DNA from: Beta vulgaris subsp. vulgaris
Taxonomy: Eukaryota > Streptophyta > Magnoliopsida > Caryophyllales > Amaranthaceae
NCBI RefSeq assembly: GCF_026745355.1
Contig: NC_079208.1
Coordinates: 50,961,816-51,025,815, forward strand
Direction: 5' to 3'
Length of the DNA stretch: 64,000 nucleotides
In this document: in pieces, positions 44,358 through 54,700 of the stretch
Layout: each line of letters begins with the position of its first letter
Position numbering within the stretch: position 1 is the first letter of the stretch
Notes under the pieces: model-generated
The model's input: the letters and a program-made list of their open reading frames with translations, nothing else
Told to the model about the DNA's origin: nothing
The model's database searches: none
Program-made: the position numbers and the translations under genes

Positions 44358-47300
44358 TTATACTACTACCTTCCTCATCACCAGCATATATAATAAGTAT
44401 CCATTAAAGGCTGATTGTGTATGGTTGCATGTGACAAACAAAGACATGTAATCAGCACAACATACTTGGCTGAGTTCCATGAAGGACTTGTTCAAGGAGT
44501 TTATGACCCACTTCTCCAAGCAAAGTTGGCCCTTGATCTTTATTAAAGCTTTCATGGGTCGAGTCCTCTTCTTCACACAAGTAAGTTTAGTTTAGCAATA
44601 AATGTGTACTTTATTTCTTCATTATTTACAAGTTTACTCTTCCTACCACAACGTCATTATAAAAATATAAATTCATTCAATACCGTCAACTTTACTACAT
44701 GTTGAATTTTATTTATCATATTGTCCAACTCTATGTTCGGTTAAACATAAATTATTTTCACTCGATATTATTTATCTCTAAGATTAAGTTATAAAAACTA
44801 TGAAAATGAACTTGTAAGAGAATGAGGCATTATACTTTGCTAGGTATCAGTTGTTTTTTCCTTTTGACCTTCATGCGCAGATAGTCCTTCTCCTTCATGG
44901 AACACTTCATGAGTGGACTCCTCTCGTTCACCTTGTGGGCCTTGTCCTGCAAACACTCATATCTTGTCTTCATATCTTATATTCTTCAAATAGCTTCTAA
45001 GTATACTATATTGCTCGGTATAAGTCATTATGTTCACCTTCATGCGCATATGATCCTTCTCCTCCATGGAGCATTTCATGAGTGGATTCCTCCTCTCGTT
45101 CATCTTGTGTTCCTTGTACTGCAAACAATCAAATTAAATATTTGTACCTTATATTTTTCAAATAGTTTATAAGTAGAGTACACGTATTATTTTACATGCA
45201 AGTGAAAAACATCATTAACAGATATAATAAACTTCCTTATTAAGCTAGTCATAACGTTGTATCATATCATTGAGTATACTTTGAGTCTTATTTAACTATT
45301 GACCTTTTTATGCTAGTCACAAATTACTCTACATATCATCCAACACAATATAAACATACTCTTGCCAACTTCATCATCATTCATCAGACTACCATTTGCT
45401 TTCCTTCTTCCCTTGATCTTTGTTTTATTAGGCCTTACTACATACACTCGCATAATACCAAACAATCTCAAACTCGATTGTATAATATATTAAGTATAAA
45501 GAATTGGAGTCGTAGTTGCTCAATATTTAACCATGTATGAATATATACATATATAATGTTTTTACCTCATTTTCGAGGAGGACATCATCTTCCCACGACA
45601 TTGAATCTCGAGCTACCATTGGATGTCTCTCACCATAAGCCACTTCCATGCACTTTGTTAAAAAATGAAACAAGACACATAATTAATATTGTAAGTTAAA
45701 TATTGGTTTCAGCATGTCTTATATCCTCGTTAATGAGTTATGAAAAATAAATCATTATGACCACGTCTTGCATGTCTTATATGCTCATGAACTTGTATAA
45801 ACTTTGAATTTGAAAAATGAGGAATAATTGTGTTATTGTAATTTATTTTTAAAAGGTAATAACCCCAAGTAAATTATGTAAACATTGACAATAGTAATAA
45901 CTAATCCAAAGTTTGCCGTAGTCACCCGAGTGTCTTCTATCTTCATCTTTCGCTGTGATCACCTCAGTTTTCGACCACGCCCGGCCCTAATCCTAGGCAA
46001 TGTTCCCCAATTCACAGGCCGCCTCTTCAAACGATCTAGGTACAAAATCTAATATATAATAAAAATAGTAATGTTATAAGGTTAAATAACACATAATATG
46101 TAAACATAACTAATATGGGGACATAAATTTATAATAATATTGTCCATTACCGCCAAAAAGTTTGTACATCCGCCACACCCTTTCGCAAACCCATCACTGT
46201 AGAATCTTTTAGAAAAGTTCCCTACTGCATAGATGAGTTTGTCTAGCAAGAAAGTGCACATGTCGTACTCCTTTAAATTTTCTGCAATTACGACACTAGG
46301 GAGCAGCTTCGCAGATAGCCTATGACATGTTGTCGGACAAATCAAATCATTTAGGGACATCATCATAAACACTTTCTTGAACTCCAACTCGTCAACACAG
46401 GGACCTTCAATCAATTTGGAAATATGGATTAGATATTATAAATGATCTTTTCGGATCAGCTTCACAAATTCTTATGCATATGATTCTTATTTGGGAAATT
46501 CCCACTGGTAACGCTTTACTATGGAACATTTGCAATGGTAAACCATTTTTCTTTTGAGTTTCAAAAATAACCCTATACTTAGTAATATTATACAACTATG
46601 ACATTAATGATGGTTAAACCGTTAGTTCAACCGTTAGTATTATTGGTTCACCTAACCCAACTTAACCCCAACCACCACCCAGGCCATTGACATCCCACCC
46701 AACCACCATTGCCTACCCTTCCACATGAACCCCACTCTACCTGAACACCACCACCACCATTGTCCCACCCCTTGAAACCAAAGACTCATCGAAATCCCAA
46801 CCTCGATAGCCTTGAAACAACTGCCTATCAATCCAAATCCCACTTCAGCCACCAAAAAACACCATTTAATGAAAAGGAAGAAATAATCAGGGGCAGAGCG
46901 AAGCAGGCAGAGGAGGAAGGAAGAATCGAGCAGGAGAAAGAAGGGGATAACACCAACATCGATAAGCCACAGTCACAACAAGAGCAACGCAACAATAGTA
47001 GTAGCACCAATGTGAAGGGGGGGGGGTGGAGGGGAACAGAGTGACGGTGAAGATCTGGGGAGGCAGCAACATCATCAACGTGAAGGGGGGAGAATAGAGT
47101 TACGGTGAAGATCGGGGGAGGCAGTAACGAAATAGAAAGAGAAATGAGAAGAAAAGTCATGGGTAGGGAAGGAGTAATAAGGAGAAAGAGAAAGTCATCG
47201 GAAGGGAGAGAATGACGGGAGTATAGTGTTTTCAGTTGAAGAGTGGTGGTGGCTGGGGATTTAGTGGGTTAGGTAGTGGTTTGGGATTAACTTGAGTTAT

Positions 47301-49314
47301 GATAGTAAATAGGTTTAATGATCCAAGTAATAGTTTAACCATCATTAATGTCACGGTTGTATAATATTAGTAAGTATATGGTTATTTTTGAAACTCAAAA
47401 GAAAAACGGTTTACCATTGCAAATGTTCCATAGTACAAGGTTACCAGTGGGAATTTCCCTTCTTATTTACTTCTAGTGTGATTCTAAAGAGCATAGTCGG
47501 GGTGTTTTTTTTTTTTTTTATCTTTTTATTATTCTTAACTTTACAGATCAAGTTAACTGTGTAGGACCAAGGATGTGGCAATTAACTGCCGAGTCTTAAC
47601 TAATGAACTGAAACATTTGTGAATTCGTTGTAACTACTAGTAGGATAAAAAAGAGTACGAAACAAGCTTTTGGTATGAAAGACAAACCTTCAACCTCTTG
47701 CATAATCCGTGCACGTGAAATTACTTTCGAACTAGAGGGTGTACTTGAACTATATGTTGTCGTTAACCTTTACACCTTAATTTGCATAGCTGCATACTCA
47801 ACAATAAGCGGTATTTGCTTAGGTCCAATTGAAATTCCAAATGCCAAGTGCACTTGAACCTTGGACAGTGGAAATTCAATCCCATGCGGGACTAAAATCG
47901 AAGCTTGCTTAGCATCCACTGACGTACATAACCAATAGCAGAAGTTTCGAGCCAAGCTATGATCAGCCAAATACAATAATCCTTCAAGGCCCATCTCCTT
48001 AACCAAACGTTTCTTTTGTCGCATCGAATTGTTTCACTATTTGCCCAAATGCTTTCACACGACAATTTATATTATGGGCCTACAAGATTAAATTGGAGAC
48101 AAATTACATTATAAATATGTACCACCAATGGCCTTCTCTCTTTTATAATAATTGGTTAAATTAATAATATACTTTCATAAAATCACATAATATTTCCTTT
48201 ACTAACAATAAATTCAAACACATGGTGAACTGGCATAAGTTGTGCAAATGACTATCTAACTTTAGTAATTCAAACGTAAAGTCAGAACTCAGAATGAAGA
48301 CAACAATTATGTTTGGTGTACATGTAATTATGTTCTTTCAATAACTAAAACACCACAACCACGATGCAAACTATTGAAACATAGAGTATTATATATGTCC
48401 ATTACAAAAAATAAAGCATGAATATGTTATAAGAAATTTAAAGCAAGCCTATTAGTACCTGTTTCTTGTGCATTTTCAACCTTCTAGCAAGGACTTTTCC
48501 GGCTTCCTTCAGCCTACCACCTACGCTTAGTGAGTTCACCTGCTCCAAATTAAACAAAACTCATAAATTAGATTTAGTTGTAGGATAAACCTACTACTAG
48601 TGTGAGTATACTGAATCATGATTCTATAATCTAGTGTTTAAGAGAGATTATTACTGAATTTCGCAGTTGTGAGCATGTTTTCATCAAATTGTGTAACAGT
48701 TTTACTAAAATTTATTTTGATTAACAAATTGTTCTTAATCAGTTATATTTCAGCGTCAAGTAGCATACATCATATGTTATCTTAAGAAAAAAAAATGTCT
48801 TTTATGAAGTGAACTTACGATAACACATTATTAGTTATTGTAAGAAAGCGAGTCTTAACACATGTTTTCCAGAATAATGTAAGTGTTAATCACGTGTTAT
48901 ACTCTAAGTAAAATCATGACATTAATTTGTATCGCGCTTACTCGATAAACTCTGTCGTCACCTTCTTCCTCCTCTTCATTTTCCCTGCCTTCTCATGACC
49001 ATTTCCTCTTCCTGAATTTTTCTTGCTCTGATAAATCTTCCTCAGACGCATTTGATACTTCTTCTTCTCCCTCTAACTCAATTTTCGTTTCTCCGCGTGC
49101 TTCCCAATCTTCATCTTCATCTTCATCTGACTCCGTTCCCCAATCACGCTCGGTTATTACAACCATCCACTTCGTCCATCTAAGAAGAAGGAAAAAAATC
49201 AACTTACATGCTAACACCAAGGCGTGTTATATGCTCATAAACATGGTTAAATAAAAATTATACCTTGGTTTTCTTCTTCTTTTTACATTGCTTTAAGACT
49301 TTTGATCTCTTCAT
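44358..49314 (-). pseudogene. Transposon-like multi-exon gene remnant, right-arm copy
   Basis: This is the mirror copy of the left-arm remnant. Exon 1 is 49314-49264 (MKRSKVLKQCKKKKKTK). The acidic exon (49179 downward) has one extra base, so its first ATG leads to an early stop, although the acidic frame reads on past the place where the left arm has a stop (SEEDLSEQEKFRKRK). The 48070-47770 exon is frameshifted before KRLVKEMGLEGLLYLAD. The 46414-46082 part is open where the left arm is broken (IAENLKEYDMCTFLLDKLIY, GCGGCTNFLAV). The last frame is 44576-44358. A Mutator-like element interrupts it at 46493-47459. The function is unrecognised; see the left copy for the family guess. Confidence 0.5.
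46493..47459. mobile_element. Mutator-like element (967 bp) nested in the right arm
   Basis: It starts GGGAAATTCCCACTGGTAAC, and the reverse complement of its end is GGGAAATTCCCACTGGTAAC. Inverted similarity continues for about 130 bases (tttaccattgcaaatgttcc, agtttcaaaaataacc). Identical 9-bp repeats ttcttattt flank it at 46484-46492 and 47460-47468. The left palindrome arm lacks it: near 41690-41710 the corresponding sequence is continuous. The interior (CCACCACC-rich left, GGGGGAGGC-rich right) has only composition-driven frames. The GGGAAATT end resembles that of the foldback element at 15195. Confidence 0.92.
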
Positions 49315-50323
49315 TGCCCTACTGAAACAAGAGTTTGAGTTTGGCAAGATAAAAGTAGTGGTTTTTTTGGGACATATAATTTCAGCATAATAACCAAATA
49401 CCCATATACTCACATGTTAACAATAATCACTAACTATGAAATTTATGCAAACTATTGAGTAAATACTACAAACTGATTTCATAAACTAGAATATAAACTG
49501 ATAAAAATCAACTTCATAAGATGAATTTGAAAACCAATTGAAGTCTTCAAGTGGTCTCATGTTCTGAAAACCAATTCATAGAAGTAAGTCACAACAACAT
49601 TGACAACCATATACAAGCAAAATACTAGTGAGGAACAAACACAAGAAGACAAAAAAAAAAGAGAAGAAAAATGGATTATAAATATAGGGAAAAATCAATC
49701 CTAGTATGTTCAGATTCCTTGAGGTTCTACAAATGGTAAATATGTCCAAGCTGGCAGAAGTCTCACTCACAAAATGATACTAGAGCTTCAATTATGATTT
49801 CCATGTACAAGAATCAGCCATGAGATCCTTACGGTAGCGTTTCCATGTTGTTTGCTCAAATTTCAGAACAAAAATCACCATCAAAGAACTCGTATCAAAT
49901 TTCAGAGCATAAACCCACTCAATTTGGTCTAGCACCACCATAAAACCCCACGAATGGAAAAGACATGAAATTTGGAAGTGTAGAGTCTAACACCACCACA
50001 AAACCCACTCAATTCCAATGAAATTTAATAAAACGCCAATTATAATACACGAAATTAAGACATGTTTAGAAAATTAAGACATGTAATTTTCATGAATTAA
50101 ACCCACGAAATTTAACAAAACCCACGAAATTTCATGATGTAAACCCACGCAATTTTCAAGTTATTAAACATACCTTCAATTCACGAAAAACACAGTTAAT
50201 TCGTGCCTCTTTCCGGCGAATTTTCCAGCGAATTTTCCGGCATCAAACGTTAAGTTACAACTCCGGTGGGTGGGTTGAAGAGTGAGGTTTGGAGAGAGGA
50301 TGACACAGTTTTCAAAATTATTA

Positions 50324-50580
50324 CTCCCTCCGTTTTTCTTAGATGTAACATATTGACTTTGGGCACTATTCATCCAATCCACTTTGACCACTAATTGTTA
50401 TTTATACATAAGAAAAAATATAGTCATGTGGGATCTTGTTTGATTCGTCACGGTATACACTTTCCAAATATATATTTTTTATAATTTTTACTTTTATACA
50501 ATTGGAGATATTATCGGTCAAAGTTGTGCCTCGGCAAATGTGAAAAGTCCAATGTTACATCTAAAAAAACCCGGAGGGAG
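50324..50580. mobile_element. Stowaway-like MITE (257 bp) nested in the right arm
   Basis: Its inverted ends are ctccctccgtttttcttaga and the complement of ctaaaaaaacccggagggag; the match includes ATGTAAC/GTTACAT. TA flanks both sides (50322-50323 and 50581-50582). Removing the element and one TA gives caaaattattattaaactag, exactly the complement of the left arm at about 35505-35525. The interior shares atagtcatgtgggatcttgt with the copies at 16780 and 60304. Confidence 0.93.
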
Positions 50581-50659
50581 TATTAAACTAGCTTATGGAA
50601 TGAAAGGGAATACTCCATTCCCATGCTTTTACAATCCTATTTTACTAAATCACTTGAAT

Positions 50660-51736
50660 CGACAAACTTACCCTTGATATGGGCAAAGTTGCCCAAATCT
50701 GATATGATTTATCATTACTCGGTAATGGTATGGTACATTTAAAATGAAAAATCATGTGCTTAATTGTCTATTATTCTTAATGAACCCAATAGGGATATGT
50801 AATTTAGCAAGTTTTATGAAAATTTTGGCAAAATTCTTGACTCTGTTCTCAAACAAAAGTCAGAATATTATTTTCTTTTGGAAGGAAAGGTACATATAGC
50901 ATAAAGACCTAGTGAAGAGTGAAGACCTATAGTTTGAACAAAAAAATTAAAGGAACATAATAAAAAAAAATTCCTCAAAAAAGCAACACAAAAGAGAGTA
51001 ACAAACTCAAGTAGAAAAATCTACCTAATACCTTTCACCTTGTAATATTATAGACAAAGCAATAGTCACGAAACTTTGATGTGAGATAGTTTGCTTCATG
51101 GATAAATTGGAACATTTTCATACTTCCTCCGTTTTTTTTATTTATTTGCAACACTTTTTTTATCAACTCTTATGTAAAATTTGGGTAAGAGAAAGGTAGA
51201 GAGAAAAAAAAGAGATGGCTCCATGTGATTGGTGAGAGATAGAGAGAAGAAAAACAAAAGTAGAAAGTGTAGCAAGTAATTACTCCATCATGCTCATTTT
51301 TACTTGTCAAATCTTCCGCAAGTAGGACGACTAAAATGATGTCCATATACACCGCACTACAAACCTATGATATATTAGCCCAAATTTAAGTCGTGTCGGA
51401 TCGGGATGCCCCTCGTTCTGCCCAGCCCGGCCCGGCCCGGCCCATGCACAGTTGAAGTGTACAACATTTGAACATAACAATACCATGTGGAACTGTTTTT
51501 CTTAATAACTGAAGAAACAAAATAGAGAAAAGTAAAGATTAGAGTATATAGGAAGCAAAAGCTGGGAAATTAGATGTACTAGGAAGTAGCTTCTAACATG
51601 AGAAAAGAGTTTCAGACATATGCTGAAGAAGTTCATGTGATGCATTATTAAGACACAGCCACAGAATACACAACATAACCGCAGCATATGATGCAGTAAA
51701 ACTGTGTACTAGTTACTTAGTATTGTTGGTCCGAAA
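50660..51736. other. Intergenic region upstream of MPPE1
   Basis: The likely MPPE1 promoter lies in the last few hundred bases, but I cannot place a TATA box. Around 51120-51300 a MITE-like unit has a cttcctccgttttttttatt start and a worn matching end (gtagcaagtaattactcca). At 51418-51444 there is a cggcccggcccggcccggcc run. Apart from these, nothing is recognised. Confidence 0.4.
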
Positions 51737-54700
51737 ATGGCGATGATGAGACAGAAATCATGGAAGTTGACCATTTTCTTCACTGTGATCTGGGCAGTTA
51801 CCATCCTCTATGGTGAAATGTTTGCTTATTGGGTCCCACTTTACTTCACTTATTCTTGGCCTCATCTTCACTCCTCTTCTTCCTTGGTAACCATCCTAAT
51901 TTTCCATTCTACTTCTTTCTATTTCTGTTTTTTTGCCTGATTTATTGGAATTTTTAGCTATTAACTGATTAATATGAACTGGGTATGTTTTTGTTTTTGA
52001 TTTGAGTTGACTCTAATATGTGATTTGAAGAAGAAAGGGGGAATTTTTATCTCTATCTTTTTTTGAATCTTTGGTTGAATTATAGAGTATCTTCTAGATT
52101 TGTTTTTATGTTTCTACTTACTCTTTTTATGATAGTTAAGCTGGGGTTTCTGCTGATTGTAATTAATTAAAATAGTAAGAGTTCTGAATGGTTATGCAAC
52201 TTAATTACAATGTTATTAAGGAACAATGATATTATCATTTTAGGAAGGATAGAGTTGAAATATATCTTATGAAGGTTCACTCTACTGGCTTCTCAAAATC
52301 TCTGAATGACTATTGTCAGATCTTATGTCTTGAAAGCATAGGGAAGATAGGTGGAAACTGGAAAGAAATCGAAATCGTTTTTCGCCCCCTGAAGTATGAT
52401 AATTAGGTTAGGTATATTAAGCAATTCGATAGTTACTGATAGAGAAGTATCTCTAGAATTCTTTCTCTAGTCAAGTCACCTACCTTGAAGGAAATTTTGC
52501 TATAATATGAGCAATAACATTTCCTTCCTGCCAAACCTAACATGTAGCTAATAACAATAACTTAGGTTGGAAGATAATTGCAAATTGTCTGATCATTTTC
52601 AGATTCAATTCCATTATATTGTTTGGGAAGTTGCTGGAATTTAAATTCTTATCAAACAAAGAAAACAAGAAAGAAAAAGGACGGTGATGGGCCGGAAGGA
52701 CCGAGGAGTAGCCTTTGTTAATAGGAAAGCTGCGACCGCGCCACCTAACTCGCCTATACCCCAAAAGGAAATTGTACAATAGATTTAGGACACAGAACTA
52801 GTGTCCTAATTCATACCATTTATTTCAATTTGCAACTGGAATTAGCATCTCTTTAAAATTTAATTCAATACTTTTACATGCATATCCATGTTCTCACTTC
52901 TCACCAATAATGATCAAATCACAACAGAAGCCAATATCATATAAGATAATTGGACATTTGCAAATGCAATTTAATCATTAGTCCCAAAGCATCAATTCAA
53001 TTATTCTTCTCAATTTCCCATCCTTTAACCTTTACAACCCTAATAATTTCTCAATTTCAATTCAAAAAAACCTGAAATCAGAAACCCTAACAAATTTTGC
53101 GTAAAGATTGAACCTTGGTGGAACTTTCAAGCTCTTTAAAACAGACTTTGATGAATTTCTGATCCAATTAAGGTATTGTGTATGAATTGGGTTCTTTACA
53201 ACTATATTTGAGTGAAGATTGGGGTTTTGCTAAGAAATTTTGTAGGTTTCTCCATGAGAGACTTTGAGATTGAACAACTGGATGCTTTGTCTATAATTTT
53301 CACTTCTAAATTCTGCTTCTTATCATCTTCGTCTTCGTCATTGCGGTGCCGGCAGCTAGGTTCTCTACTTCGTTGGATTTGTGAAGATGAAGGAGATGAT
53401 AATGGTAAATATAATAGTTCAGTCGAGGGAGTAGAAAATGACGTACACTAAAGAGATGGAGAGAAAAATGCAGATGTGACTGCTTGATTTTACACCTTCA
53501 ATAGCATGTAACAGTGGAGGAAAGTGAATTTTGAGGGGGTAGATACATCATTTTGTCGCAGAGAGAGAAGGCTATACCAGGGGAGTCAGAGTGATCAGGG
53601 AATTGGAAATGACAGGCTTTAGAACAGCATTTTAAATTCGTGTTCGAACCCTTTCTAGTATATACATGGAATTGGTCCAGTCTCAAAACTTGTGAATTCC
53701 CAAACTCCTAATTTGGGCCAAATCCCTAACAAGCGAAAAGGCTGTTTTTTGTAGATGGAAAAAACTACCGTAAATCGTAAAATTGATAAATATGAAAACT
53801 TGGTATGATTCAGGTGTTTGGAGAGTGCAGAGATTAGGGCTTTGGAAGTGTCAGAGTGTTTTAGAATGAAATTCCAAGTTCCTGTTTGAGTCCTTTCTAA
53901 TATACTACTATACATGGAACTGTTTCTATTCCAAAACTTGTAATTTCCTAAACACCTTATCTGGGCCAAAGCCCTAACAGGTCATGAAATTGTTTCTTTT
54001 TAATGGATGATTATTACTATGGATCTGAAAATTCATAAAAGTCAAAACATAGTATGGTTCAGGTGTTCTAGTATTATTCTGCAATATGCTTATATGATGG
54101 ATGTCTTTTTAACTGTGATAATGTCTTTTCTTTTCTGATTTGTTCTAAGGCAGGAGATGTTCCATACGATTTCGTGAAAGTAGCTGTCCTCACTGACCCG
54201 CAGGTGAATTTTGTCTTTTCCCAGTGTTTGATCTGAGACTTGCTCAAGATAATAACCGTTCTTTATGTTTGACAGCTGATGGACAGAACCTCCCATAATT
54301 TTGGTCCCAAATCACTTATTTTGGACGTTGCTGAGTTCTACTCAGATCTGTACATGCGCAGGGCATTTCTCTCTACAATTTTGCCTTTCAAACCTGATGC
54401 AATTTTATTCTTGGGTGACTACTTGGATGGAGGTCCACAGCTGGCAAATAAAGAGTAAGACCTGGTTACATGTGTTCATTTGTTACTGATGTAGCCATCC
54501 TTTTGGAGGAAATATATCTGAAACTTTGCCTGCTTTTAACTTTCTGATTTAGCCATTCTTTTGGAGAAAATGATGTTGCTTTGCTTAGTCAGCTATCTGT
54601 TGGAGCAAAATTCTTGTTGACATCTGACTGGTGTGTTATGAAGCTCAAATTATTGTTGACGTAAAAAGCATTGGACAGAGAGTCACAGAGACAAGGTGTT

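Larger units (their letters stand above)
44133..50659 (-). repeat. Right arm of the giant inverted repeat (palindrome)
   Basis: This is the reverse complement of the left arm. Its 6527 bp minus the nested Mutator-like element with its duplication (976) and the MITE with TA (259) leaves 5292 bp, within 8 bases of the left arm's 5284. At the outer end 46-odd unmatched bases (50660-50705) interrupt the similarity before a last weak match (tatgatttatcattact). Confidence 0.93.

Noticed and set aside
43044..45172. Paired frames repeated near 43044-43322 and 44897-45172
   Set aside because: They are antisense shadows of the same palindrome exon seen in the two arms, not separate genes.
46652..47160. 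Frames inside the Mutator-like element at 46493
   Set aside because: Composition-driven (CCACC and GAAGGGGG tracts) and not alike between strands; no transposase or known captured gene recognised.
35438..50659. The palindrome as an assembly mirror artefact
   Set aside because: The arms differ by many substitutions, by small indels and by three independent transposon insertions with proper target duplications.
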